A DNA stretch of 64,000 nt from Phycisphaerae bacterium (GCA_022072085.1 JAJVII010000021.1:1-64000); one strand, 5' to 3'. Counted from the stretch's first letter, positions 9,931 through 19,113 are shown. Made by a program: numbers and translations. Notes: generated by a model from the letters alone, not told the origin.

Positions 9931-11823
9931 ATGCGCGAGTCCCGATCCTCAACATGGACGATCGTCGCGGTCGCAGCGCTGGTCTGCGCCCTGGCTGCCG
10001 GCGTCGTGATCCCCTCCGACAGCATCGACCAGCCCCCGCCGGCGACCTACAAGGCCCCGGCGCTGGTGGCGTCGGGCCAGGGCGACTGGCTCTGGGTCGT
10101 CTGGATGGGAACCGGCGGACAAGCCGGCCAGGAGTCCGGCAAGGACGAGCCGCCGACGCGAATCGCCGCCCGGCAGTTGCTCAAGGACTGGCAGCGGCTG
10201 CGCGACCTCAACCTGTCCGAGCTGCGGGCGCTGGCCGCCGACGGCGACGAGTTGCACGTCTTCCTCCGCGACGGGCAGCACCTGGCCTACGCCGCCGACG
10301 GCGGCACGAACTTCCGCGGCATGATCCCCGACAAGGGCTACACGCCCATCGCCGCGTGCGTCGCCGCCTCCGGCGAGGGCAACCGCTTGCACGTCCTGAC
10401 CGCCGGTGCGACCAGCCAGCCCGACACGCTGGCGGCAACGACGCAGCCGGCGGCCGCGCCCCTGGTCGGCGACGGCGGCGACAAGCCCGGGCCGCAGTCC
10501 CAGCCGGCCGACGCGCCGGCCAACCCCTATCGCCCGCTGCGGCTCTACACGAGCTGGCACGGCAAGTGGAAGACGCCCGACGACCTGCCGTTGTTCGTCA
10601 CTCAGGCGACGCGCGTGCGGCTGGCGGTCTATCGCGGCCAGCCGGTCTGCTTCTTCCTGCTGCGCGGCGAGCGGACCACGCTGCACGCGATCCAGTTGAC
10701 CGAGAGCGGCTGGCACGGGCTGGGCGAGGCAGCCGGCACGCCGCCGGGCCAACTGCCCCCGCCCATCGCCGACGCCGACCGGAAGATGCCCGCGCTGAGC
10801 GATCTGCTGGTCGCCACCATCAACAACCAGCTCTTCCTGCTGGGCTGGCCGGAGCAGGAGGGCGTGCCCCTGAGGCTGGCGCAGGTGACCGAGGACAGTC
10901 GGCTGACGCAGGTGGAGGAACTGGACCTCCAGCCGGCGCCCGGGTCCGACTTCGCCCGCAATCGCCAGTGGGACGTGACGGCTGACGACCAGCGGCTGAT
11001 CTTCGTGCGGATGGAGCAGGAGAAGGGCAAGGAGACGGTCCTCCAGACGCGCCGCTATGATCCGGTCAACCGCAAGTTCGAAGCGAACTGGGAAGACATC
11101 TCCGCGCTCAAACCGGCGACCGGCCTGCTGCCGATCCTCGAAAGCAAGTACGTCTACTGGATCGCCCTGGCGGTGCTGGCCGGGCTGTTCCTGCTCCGCC
11201 GGCCTGAGGGGCTGATCCGCATCCCCGGCGACGCCCGCGTGGCAGGCCTGCTGCCGAGGCTGCTGGCGTTCATGATCGACTCGATCCCGGCCAGCCTCAT
11301 CGCGTTTTACTACGTCTACGGCGGCCGATTCGATCAGTTGCCCCGGACCTTCGGCGAGATGACCTCGGACAAGGTCGCAACCGATCCGAAGATGCAACTG
11401 GCCTACTTCTGGTCGCTGGTGGCGCTGGCAGCCTACCAGTCGATCTGCGAAATCCTCTTCGCCAGCACGCCGGGCAAGAAGCTGTTCCGCCTCCAGGTCC
11501 GCAACACCCGCGCCGAGAAGCCGGCCGTCTGGCAGGTGTTCGTCCGCAACGCAATCAAAATCGTCGAGCTGCCCACGCTGGTTCCGCTGGTCGTCGTGTT
11601 CCTGGACCCGGGCCGCCGACGGCTGGGCGATATGGTCGCCGGCACGATCGTCGTCGCGCCGCGGCCGGGCGGGCAGTCGTGGATCTACCCGCCGGGCAGC
11701 CAGGGCCCGCCACCGCCTCCGCCGCAGGCCCGCCCGCCGGGCGATGAAGGCCCGCAGGACGTTGACGACCCCCCCGCACAGAAGGGCCCGCCCCCCCTGC
11801 CGCCGGATCGCCAGGACGAGTAG
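9931..11823 (+). CDS. RDD family membrane protein with large N-terminal extracytoplasmic region
   Basis: RVAGLLPRLLAFMIDSIPASLIAFYYVYGG ... YFWSLVALAAYQSICEILFASTPGKKLFRLQV ... RRRLGDMVAGTIVV. Confidence 0.85.
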   Translation: MRESRSSTWTIVAVAALVCALAAGVVIPSDSIDQPPPATYKAPALVASGQGDWLWVVWMGTGGQAGQESGKDEPPTRIAARQLLKDWQRLRDLNLSELRALAADGDELHVFLRDGQHLAYAADGGTNFRGMIPDKGYTPIAACVAASGEGNRLHVLTAGATSQPDTLAATTQPAAAPLVGDGGDKPGPQSQPADAPANPYRPLRLYTSWHGKWKTPDDLPLFVTQATRVRLAVYRGQPVCFFLLRGERTTLHAIQLTESGWHGLGEAAGTPPGQLPPPIADADRKMPALSDLLVATINNQLFLLGWPEQEGVPLRLAQVTEDSRLTQVEELDLQPAPGSDFARNRQWDVTADDQRLIFVRMEQEKGKETVLQTRRYDPVNRKFEANWEDISALKPATGLLPILESKYVYWIALAVLAGLFLLRRPEGLIRIPGDARVAGLLPRLLAFMIDSIPASLIAFYYVYGGRFDQLPRTFGEMTSDKVATDPKMQLAYFWSLVALAAYQSICEILFASTPGKKLFRLQVRNTRAEKPAVWQVFVRNAIKIVELPTLVPLVVVFLDPGRRRLGDMVAGTIVVAPRPGGQSWIYPPGSQGPPPPPPQARPPGDEGPQDVDDPPAQKGPPPLPPDRQDE

Positions 11824-11910
11824 GGGTGCGGGGATCGGGGGTCGGGGGTCGGTCGGAAGACGCACGGCCTCGCCCCCAGCCCCCGCCCTCCAGGGCAATC
11901 GGAAAGTCGG

Positions 11911-12035
11911 GAAGACCGGATCAAACGCAGAGCGGATGAGTGGCAGAGGTGGACAGCGTCTTGAATTCCTTGAAAACAAGACACCTCTGTCCCCACCTCT
12001 GCCTCTCTGCCCCTCTGCGTTCACGGTTTTGCGTT
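11911..12035. repeat. Imperfect inverted repeat; left arm is a reversed copy of 8111-8158
   Basis: CGCAGAGCGGATGAGTGGCAGAGGTGGACAG ... CTGTCCCCACCTCTGCCTCTCTGCCCCTCTGCG. Confidence 0.65.
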
Positions 12036-12060
12036 TGTCCTGCCCGCCCTCCACGCCCCT

Positions 12061-12090
12061 TGTTCGGCCCGCCGCGGCCGCTATACAATG
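12061..12090 (+). promoter_or_regulatory. Candidate promoter TTGTTC-N18-TACAAT upstream of first array gene
   Basis: TATACAAT in GC-rich DNA about 45 nt before ATG 12134. Confidence 0.35.
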
Positions 12091-12133
12091 CACGCTGGTT
12101 GCACAGCCGAACTCTATGCAAGAGGACACCCCC

Positions 12134-12934
12134 ATGCGTTGGATCGCCCTGGCCTTGCCGCTTCTGTTGATCTCGTCCGCACTGGCTGAGGACGCCGCCC
12201 CGGCCCCGACCACCCGGCCCGAGGCCGTCGCGCCGACGACCCAGCCGGCGGCCTTGCGCGTGATGCACCAGGAGAGCCCGCAGGCTCTGCTGGGCAGCGT
12301 CCACGAGGCGACCGTCGCCCACGACCTGCGGGCGATGGCCATCATCATCCACCCCGACTACAAGGTCGGGCTGGTCCCGGTGCTCAACCTGATGGCCGAG
12401 GTCATGGACGCCAATCTCGGACTGGCCGACGTGGTCGAGAAGAAGCTCGACAAGGGACTGGCCGACAAGCTGCGAGGCCAGATCGCCCCGCCCGGCGGTT
12501 CGCCCCTGGATGCCGTCCAGGACGAGCACGGCAAGGTGGACTGGTCCAAGGTGAAGGTGACCGAGGAGAAGGACATCGCCACCTTCGCGGTGAACGGGGA
12601 GCCGCAGCCCGGTCGGCTGGCCCGCGTCGACGGCAAGTGGTACATCGTGCCCAACGACGACCCGAACGTGACGCCGGCGCAGATGGCCGCCCAGGCCGCC
12701 CAGATGGTCCCCATGCTCAAGACCATGCTGACGGCGACGACGGAGATCACCGACCAGGTCCGCAGCGGTGCGATCAAGGCCGAGGACTTCCAGCGGGCCT
12801 ACATGCTGGCAATGACCAAGGCGATGATGGGCTCGATGCCGCAGCCGCCGGGCCCGGATGACGAGCCGGTCATCATGCCGCCGCCCGGTCCCGAGCCGGA
12901 ACACGTTCCGCCGGCCCCGGACGACGACGAATAG
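12134..12934 (+). CDS. Exported protein with one copy of the array domain (NTF2-like-looking)
   Basis: MRWIALALPLLLISSALAED signal peptide; SPQALLGSVHEA...VDWSKVKVTEEKDIATFAV...VDGKWYIVPNDD...MVPMLKTMLTATTEI. Confidence 0.8.
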   Translation: MRWIALALPLLLISSALAEDAAPAPTTRPEAVAPTTQPAALRVMHQESPQALLGSVHEATVAHDLRAMAIIIHPDYKVGLVPVLNLMAEVMDANLGLADVVEKKLDKGLADKLRGQIAPPGGSPLDAVQDEHGKVDWSKVKVTEEKDIATFAVNGEPQPGRLARVDGKWYIVPNDDPNVTPAQMAAQAAQMVPMLKTMLTATTEITDQVRSGAIKAEDFQRAYMLAMTKAMMGSMPQPPGPDDEPVIMPPPGPEPEHVPPAPDDDE

Positions 12935-12975
12935 AACGCCCCCGGCCTGCGCCCGGGCGGAAGATGAGTTGACAG

Positions 12976-13076
12976 CCACAGATGCACACAGATTCCCACA
13001 GATGATGGGAGACGGGGCAAGGAGACCGTCGGCCCTCTTGCCAATATCATCTGTGTTCATCAGTGGCCATCCGTGG
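12976..13076. repeat. Imperfect inverted repeat, arms ~31 bp
   Basis: CCACAGATGCACACAGATTCCCACAGATGAT ... ATCATCTGTGTTCATCAGTGGCCATCCGTGG. Confidence 0.8.
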
Positions 13077-13114
13077 CAACCCGGTCCGACGATTTCATCT
13101 GCAAGGGGAATGCG

Positions 13115-15070
13115 ATGCGATTGCGCTGCCTGTTGCTGATCGCGATGCCGCTGGCCGCAGCGCCCTGCTTCGCCCGGGCCGACGATGCCCCGAAGAGTAT
13201 CTCCGTTCGCCACGACTCGCCCGAAGCGGTCGTGGAGAGCTGGCTGGACGCCACAGCCGCGGGGGACATCGCAGCCAAGGTCGAGTGTTACGAGCCGCGC
13301 TATGCACCGATTGCGCAGCACGCCTTGCAGGACATCCCTGCCCTGGTCGAGTACTTGCAGGGCTTCGCCGACCGCGTCCAGGACCGCCTGGGCAAGGGAC
13401 CCGCCGACCTGGTCCGGGCCCATCGCGAGCTTGTCGCGTATCAGCTCCCAGCCGACAACCCGGGCAAGCCAGACCACCGGCCGAAGCTGACCGTGCACAT
13501 GGACGGGGATGACAAGGCGGAGGTCAGGCTGGGCTCGGGACACTCCTTCCGCCTGCGACGAATCGACGGCAAGTGGTATTTCGACATGCTCTCCGGGCCG
13601 GATGTGGAGATGCGGCAGCGGCGACTCGCGCAGGCATTTGACCTGCTCAAGGAGACCTCGCAACGCCTGGAAGTCCTCAACGCGGCCCTGATGAACAACG
13701 ACCTGTCGGCTGAGCGGTTCCCGCTGCTCTACGCACAGGCGGTGCGATGGGCGATCGAACCGATGCCCGTGGCCATCGACGCGTCCTCGCCCAAGGGCCT
13801 GCTGGCGACCGTGGCGACGGCCCAGGCGGCCGGCAACGGCGTGACGCTCATCGAACTGGCCAAGCCGAGCGATGGATTCCCGGCGGTGAACAGCGCCCTG
13901 GAACGCAACCATTGGGCCCACCTGCTGGCAGAGGCGGTCGACAAGAAGATCGGCTCGGGGCAGGCGCAGCAGGTCCGCGACCGCTACGGGCACATCGAGC
14001 CCTTCCCGCCGATGGAGCAGATCATCCGGGACGGCCGCATCGACTGGGGGCAGGTTGAGATACTCATCGACGGCAACACAGCGACCGCCCGCATCGCCTG
14101 CGTGGACAACCCGGTAAAGATGATCCGCGGCAGCGACGGTCGATGGGCTGTCGCAGCACCGGGCGACAAGACCCCAAGGCAGCCCGACAATCCCTACACG
14201 TTGGGCCAGGCCTTGCGCGACCTGACCGACGCCGTCAACGCCGGCCAGGTGACAGCCAAGAACTGGGAAGAGGCCTTCGCCAAGGCCATCCAGGGCGAGT
14301 CGGCTCACGCGTTCAACATCATCCCGCGGCGGACCTGGACGAAGGTGGCGGACAACACCTACGGCCACCCGCCGACCTACAGCAGCGACGAAGGCGAGCC
14401 GGGCCCGGCGGCGGCGCATCACGAGCGGCCCGGCCTGGACCGGCCCATGCCCCCGGGCGCGGCCGAGGCGCCCAAGGAAGGCGAGAAGCCCAAGTACGAC
14501 CAGTCCAGCCCGCGGGCCCTGCTGGGGAGCATGAACAAGGCCGCCGGCGACCGCGACTACGAGGGGCTGTTCAGCCTACTCAGCCCCGACGTCGCCGACG
14601 CCCTCAAGCCGGTCACCCCCGTGCTCGCCAAGCTGCTGGGCAAGATGGTCCGGGTGGCCGAGCTGGTCAGCGAGCGGATCGACGCGGACAAGGGGCGCGA
14701 GCTGTCTCGCCAGTTCGCCGGCAACATCATGCCGCTGTCGGCGGCCCGCAACCGTGACGGCAGCCTGGACTGGTCCAAGATCAGCATCACCGGCAGCGGC
14801 AACTCGCTGAAGGTGAAGATCGAGGGATCGCACGGCGGGCTGATCCTGGAGAAGTTCGGGCAGCGGTGGTACTGGCTGCTGGACGAGGACGATTTTACGG
14901 CTGCCAAGATTCGCGAGGAGATGCCGAAGTTCAAGCGGGTCTTCCCGGCGATGCTGGCTGCGTTCACGCAACTGGAGGCCGGCCTGCTCAACGGCTCGAT
15001 CAACGCCTCCAACTTCGATCAAAAGCTGGGCGAAATCATGATGGCGGCGATGCGCGAGGGCGGCGACTAG
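13115..15070 (+). CDS. Exported protein with three tandem copies of the array domain
   Basis: Signal MRLRCLLLIAMPLAAAPCFARAD; repeats begin HDSPEAVVESWLDA, SSPKGLLATVATA and SSPRALLGSMNKA. Confidence 0.8.
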   Translation: MRLRCLLLIAMPLAAAPCFARADDAPKSISVRHDSPEAVVESWLDATAAGDIAAKVECYEPRYAPIAQHALQDIPALVEYLQGFADRVQDRLGKGPADLVRAHRELVAYQLPADNPGKPDHRPKLTVHMDGDDKAEVRLGSGHSFRLRRIDGKWYFDMLSGPDVEMRQRRLAQAFDLLKETSQRLEVLNAALMNNDLSAERFPLLYAQAVRWAIEPMPVAIDASSPKGLLATVATAQAAGNGVTLIELAKPSDGFPAVNSALERNHWAHLLAEAVDKKIGSGQAQQVRDRYGHIEPFPPMEQIIRDGRIDWGQVEILIDGNTATARIACVDNPVKMIRGSDGRWAVAAPGDKTPRQPDNPYTLGQALRDLTDAVNAGQVTAKNWEEAFAKAIQGESAHAFNIIPRRTWTKVADNTYGHPPTYSSDEGEPGPAAAHHERPGLDRPMPPGAAEAPKEGEKPKYDQSSPRALLGSMNKAAGDRDYEGLFSLLSPDVADALKPVTPVLAKLLGKMVRVAELVSERIDADKGRELSRQFAGNIMPLSAARNRDGSLDWSKISITGSGNSLKVKIEGSHGGLILEKFGQRWYWLLDEDDFTAAKIREEMPKFKRVFPAMLAAFTQLEAGLLNGSINASNFDQKLGEIMMAAMREGGD

Positions 15071-15231
15071 GCGCGTGCATGAGAACCTGCGCGACCCCGT
15101 GTAGACTTTCATACACGCTCTGGGGGACTGGATTTGGCGGGGGTAACCGGCCTATTGTTAAGGGTCGCGAACAATCGCCGCGATATATCCGGTTGAGCCG
15201 ATCTGCCAGACCCTGATCCAAAGGAGCCGCC

Positions 15232-16158
15232 ATGACTCGCTCACGTTTGACGCTCGGTTTGCTCGCCTGCGCCCTGCTGGTGCTGGCCGGCTGCGGCAAG
15301 AGCAAGGCCCGCCGCGGCGACACCGGCGGCCAGCCGCCGCCTACGCAACTGGCCGGCAGCGGCAACACGCCCGCCCCCACGCAAACGCCAGCACCCAACC
15401 CGACGCCGACCCCGGGCCCGGTTGTCGCCCCGACGCCGACGCCAACTCCGACGCCAACACCCACACCCGGTCCGGTGAACGTCCCGACGCCCACGCCCAC
15501 ACCAACGCCCACGCCCACACCAACCCCCGGGCCAACGATGGGCGGGGATGACCTCTCCACGCCCAAGGGGACTCTGGCGGCGGCCCACAGACTGGCCAAG
15601 GCCCACGACCTCGACGGCCTGCTGATGCTGGTTCATCCGGATTACCGCAAGGCGGCCGGCGACTTCGTCCGCACGACCCTGCCCATCGTCGAATACGGCA
15701 ACAAGGTCGCGGACCTGGCGTCGGCCAAAGTCAGCCCGCAGGCCGGCGATTCCCTGCACATGGACCCCAGCCAGTTCGACCTGGATCCGATGAAGGAGGC
15801 CCTGGACGCCAACGGCAACATCCAGTGGGACAAGGTGACGTTCACCGATCTGGCCAACGGGCAGAAGCAGGTGAACATCCCCGGCGACAAGAACCCCACG
15901 CACCTCCAGAACGTCAACGGCCAGTGGCTGATGGTCATCGTGACGGACGCCACCCGCACGCCGGCGGAGTTTGCGAAGATGGCCGCCCAGATGACGGCCC
16001 AGATGAAGACCGCGGAGTCCGCCTACCGAGATATCGAGACCGGACTGAAGAACGGCACGATCACGGCGCAGACCTGGGATGTCGAAGTGGGCAAGATCGT
16101 CCAGAAGTACGGCCTGGGCGGCGGCGGCCAGGGCGGCGACGGCGACATGGACGAATGA
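15232..16158 (+). CDS. Lipoprotein with Pro-Thr repeat linker and one copy of the array domain
   Basis: LLVLAGCGKSK lipobox; PTPTPTPTPGPV linker; STPKGTLAAAHRLAKAHDLDGLLMLVHPDY...IQWDKVTFTD...VNGQWLMVIV. Confidence 0.82.
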   Translation: MTRSRLTLGLLACALLVLAGCGKSKARRGDTGGQPPPTQLAGSGNTPAPTQTPAPNPTPTPGPVVAPTPTPTPTPTPTPGPVNVPTPTPTPTPTPTPTPGPTMGGDDLSTPKGTLAAAHRLAKAHDLDGLLMLVHPDYRKAAGDFVRTTLPIVEYGNKVADLASAKVSPQAGDSLHMDPSQFDLDPMKEALDANGNIQWDKVTFTDLANGQKQVNIPGDKNPTHLQNVNGQWLMVIVTDATRTPAEFAKMAAQMTAQMKTAESAYRDIETGLKNGTITAQTWDVEVGKIVQKYGLGGGGQGGDGDMDE

Positions 16159-16188
16159 CAGCCGCCACTGACGAAACGCAGAGCATCA

Positions 16189-16221
16189 GGGCCCCGGGCG
16201 GAGTCCTCCCGGGGCCCTTTC
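16189..16221 (+). terminator. Rho-independent-type terminator
   Basis: Perfect 10 bp stem GGGCCCCGGG / CCCGGGGCCC followed by TTTCTAT, 30 nt after stop at 16158. Confidence 0.75.
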
Positions 16222-16404
16222 TATCGGCTGACGCGACCGGCGGGCCGACGGCGCAGCCGGCGATGCGCCGAAGCTGGATTTCGCTTGTCCGCTCGAAGCG
16301 GGCAGGTTATGACTGGCAACCGGACTGGGCTCTGTCCCCGTTCGGGCCGGGGCGTCGGCCGGTTCCGGCGGATTGCGCCGTCCCCATCCTGCAAGGAGAT
16401 ACCC

Positions 16405-17127
16405 ATGAGTTCGGCCTGGCGGTTGACGACCGGCGTTCTGTGCGCCCTGCTGGCGGGGCTGGCTGGATGCGCCAAGCCCGAGACGACCGGCCAGACGGTA
16501 ACCCCCAAGGGGGCCGAGACGACGCGGGAACTGCTCGATCGGCTGCACGAGGTGTCGCGCCGGGGCGATCTGCCGGCGGCGGTTCCGCTGCTGGAGCCCA
16601 GGCACCAGGCGCTGTTCGCGGACATCTTCGGGGCGATGAGCCGGATGGACCGCCGCGGGTTGGAAGTGGCAGCGGTGATCGAGCAGAAAATCGACAAGCA
16701 GACGGCCGACGGCTTCCGCGGACAGTATGACCGCAGCGAACCGTCGCCGCTGGCTGAGGCGCAGAAGGAAGACGGATCGCTGGACTGGGAGAAGGTAAAG
16801 GTGACCGAGAGGGGCGACACGGCGACCGTGGCGGTCAACGGCCGACCGCTGGACGTGAAGATGGTGCGCGCGGAGGGGCGGTGGTATCTGAGCCCGGGCG
16901 ATGACGAGGCGCTGCCGACGCCGGAGCAGGTGGCCCAGGGCAAGCGGGCGTTCGATGCGATGATCGGGGCGCTGGATAAGATCGAAGCCGGCGTCAAGGA
17001 CGGGTCGATCAACAAGGAGAATTTCCGGCAGCAGATGTGGCAGATCCAGATGGCGGCCATGGCGGCGGCGATGCCGAACGAGGGCCCGACGACACAGCCG
17101 GACATGGAAGAGGAAGACGACGATTGA
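16405..17127 (+). CDS. Lipoprotein with one copy of the array domain
   Basis: LLAGLAGCAKPE lipobox; TTRELLDRLHEVSRRGDL...DGSLDWEKVKVTERGDTATVAV...AEGRWYLSPGDD...IEAGVKDGSINKENF. Confidence 0.82.
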   Translation: MSSAWRLTTGVLCALLAGLAGCAKPETTGQTVTPKGAETTRELLDRLHEVSRRGDLPAAVPLLEPRHQALFADIFGAMSRMDRRGLEVAAVIEQKIDKQTADGFRGQYDRSEPSPLAEAQKEDGSLDWEKVKVTERGDTATVAVNGRPLDVKMVRAEGRWYLSPGDDEALPTPEQVAQGKRAFDAMIGALDKIEAGVKDGSINKENFRQQMWQIQMAAMAAAMPNEGPTTQPDMEEEDDD

Positions 17128-17267
17128 CGGCGGACGGGGCTTGCCAACGGCAGCCGGGTCGGCTATGAAAGGAAGCAAGCCCGGGCGACGGAGAACGCCC
17201 GGCAGGTCGCAGACACTTCAAGAGAATCGAGAACGGTCACATCACAGCGAACTTGAAAGGAGCAGAC

Positions 17268-17903
17268 ATGATTCACGCACGAAGGATGGTCGCGTTGGCG
17301 GCGGTGGCCGGACTGGCTCTTCTGGCCGGTTGCAACAGCTACAAGCAGAGCACGCCCAAGGAACTGCTGGAGAGCATGAACAAGGCCAGCCAGAAAAAGG
17401 ACTTCAAGGGCATGGCCAAGCTCGTCGAGCCGGATGCCCAGAAGTACTACGATCAGATGGTTTCCAAGATGAAGGAAGCCGCCGACAAGATGGACGACCT
17501 GGCCGACCTGGTCGAGAAGAAGATCGACAAGGACAAGGCCAAGGAGATGCGCGACAGCATGACCGAGGGCCCCTCGTTCATCACGCTGAAGAAAGCCCGC
17601 AAGGACGACGGCAGCCTGGACTTCGACAAGATCGAGATCAAGGAGGACGGCGACAAGGCCACCGTGAAAGTCAAGGACTCCTGGAGCTCGGCTGACATCA
17701 AGAAGGTGAGCGGCAAGTGGTACTTCGTCGAGAAGAAGTCGGCCGACGAGTTGAAGAAGAAGGTCGAGGAGACAGAGAAGGAGTTCCCCAAGATGATCAA
17801 GGCCCTGGATGAGATCAAGGACGGCATCAACAAGGGCGACATCAAGAAGGACAACTTCGACGCCAAGTGCGGCGAAATCATGATGAAGGCCATGAAGGAC
17901 TGA
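17268..17903 (+). CDS. Lipoprotein with one Lys-rich copy of the array domain
   Basis: LALLAGCNSYKQ lipobox; STPKELLESMNKASQKKD...DGSLDFDKIEIKEDGDKATVKV...VSGKWYFVEKK...IKDGINKGDIKKDNF. Confidence 0.85.
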   Translation: MIHARRMVALAAVAGLALLAGCNSYKQSTPKELLESMNKASQKKDFKGMAKLVEPDAQKYYDQMVSKMKEAADKMDDLADLVEKKIDKDKAKEMRDSMTEGPSFITLKKARKDDGSLDFDKIEIKEDGDKATVKVKDSWSSADIKKVSGKWYFVEKKSADELKKKVEETEKEFPKMIKALDEIKDGINKGDIKKDNFDAKCGEIMMKAMKD

Positions 17904-18013
17904 TCGCGCCTTCGTTCGCACGGATCGCGAATTGAACGGCGGGCCGACCTCGACAGCCTCGGGGCCGGCCCGCTGTCTGCGCACGCGGCCCGCGCCCGAT
18001 CCCGGTACGCGAC

Positions 18014-18046
18014 GGGGCCGACGCCCGGTTTCCCGGCGTCGGCCCC
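18014..18046. terminator. Perfect hairpin between convergent genes, possible bidirectional terminator
   Basis: GGGGCCGACGCC ... GGCGTCGGCCCC, 12 bp stem; no clear U-tract. Confidence 0.5.
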
Positions 18047-18085
18047 GCAGATCCTCCCACCTCAAGGGGAATCTACCGTCGCTAT

Positions 18086-18244
18086 CTAGTCGGGCAGCAG
18101 GCCCTCGCCCACGCGGACCAGCCAGTCGGCCAACCGCCGCAGCGCCGACCGATCCGCAGCCACCGGCCGCTCGTCCCGCTCGCCCGTCTGCTTCCGGTTC
18201 ATGGCCTTGTCATCCTCCTGCTTGACTGCTTCCTCTGCCTTCAT
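18086..18244 (-). CDS. Small 52 aa protein, not in the supplied ORF track; candidate leaderless transcript
   Basis: MKAEEAVKQEDDKAMNRKQTGERDERPVAADRSALRRLADWLVRVGEGLLPD*; GC-rich third positions; sigma-70 promoter directly upstream. Confidence 0.6.
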   Translation of the reverse strand: MKAEEAVKQEDDKAMNRKQTGERDERPVAADRSALRRLADWLVRVGEGLLPD

Positions 18245-18251
18245 TACCTAT

Positions 18252-18280
18252 AATATAGGTCGGAATACTAGGATTGTCAA
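18252..18280 (-). promoter_or_regulatory. Sigma-70-type promoter TTGACA-N17-TATATT
   Basis: Minus strand: TTGACA ATCCTAGTATTCCGACC TATATT ATAGGTA ATG. Confidence 0.75.
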
Positions 18281-18495
18281 GCGGGATTCTTCCCGGAGTA
18301 TCGGCCCCACTTCCCCCACCATCCGCCGCAGGCCCCCCGACATCGCCCCGCCAACCCGCCTGGCGCCCCCAAGAACCGCGTTCCAGCCGTGCAATCCCTC
18401 CTCCTCCGTGCAATCTGGCCCCGGCTCCCTTTCCCCGGAATATCCCGCGTGCTAGAGTCTCCTTGTTCCGGAACCCGCACTGGCGAGGCCCGAGC

Positions 18496-19110
18496 GTGGA
18501 TCAGCAGGTCGGCCAGCCCATCCCGCCGCCGCCGGAGGAGGCCTTGTTCGCCGGGACGAACCCGCAGCGCCGGGCCGCCCTGGGCGAGCTGATGGCCCGC
18601 TTCGGCCCGCGGCTGTACGCGCTGGCCCGCCACCTGGTCCGCTCGCCCGAATTGGCTGAGGAGCTGGTGCAGGAGTGCTTCGTCCGCCTCTGGCAGCGGG
18701 CGATCCACCCGCCGCCGCAGGCCGGCCCGGTGCTCAAGGTCTACGGCTACCTCCGCCGCGTGCTGGTGAACCTGACCTACCACCAGCACCGCCCGGACGC
18801 CGCCGCCGGCTGGGCCACCGACGCAGCCGACCCGTTGGCCGACCACGCCGACGACGGGCCCGCACCGGCGGACCTGCTCATCCGCGCCGAGTCGGCCGGC
18901 CGGGCGATGGAAGCGATGGACCGCCTGCCTGACGATCAGCGGACGGTGCTGGCGTTGCGGGTGCTGGAGGGGCGAAGCTACCAGCAGTTGGCTGACGAGC
19001 TGGGTTGGCCGATCGGCACGGTGATGAGCCGCCTGCACCGAGCCCGATCGGCGTTGGCCGAGATGCTGGAGGAGTCCGAACCGAAGCTGCGTCTCCGCCG
19101 GCCGTCGTAG
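18496..19110 (+). CDS. ECF-type RNA polymerase sigma factor (GTG start)
   Basis: SPELAEELVQECFVRLWQRA region 2; LPDDQRTVLALRVLEGRSYQQLADELGWPIGTVMSRLHRARSALAEML region 4. Confidence 0.88.
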   Translation: MDQQVGQPIPPPPEEALFAGTNPQRRAALGELMARFGPRLYALARHLVRSPELAEELVQECFVRLWQRAIHPPPQAGPVLKVYGYLRRVLVNLTYHQHRPDAAAGWATDAADPLADHADDGPAPADLLIRAESAGRAMEAMDRLPDDQRTVLALRVLEGRSYQQLADELGWPIGTVMSRLHRARSALAEMLEESEPKLRLRRPS

Positions 19111-19113
19111 GGA

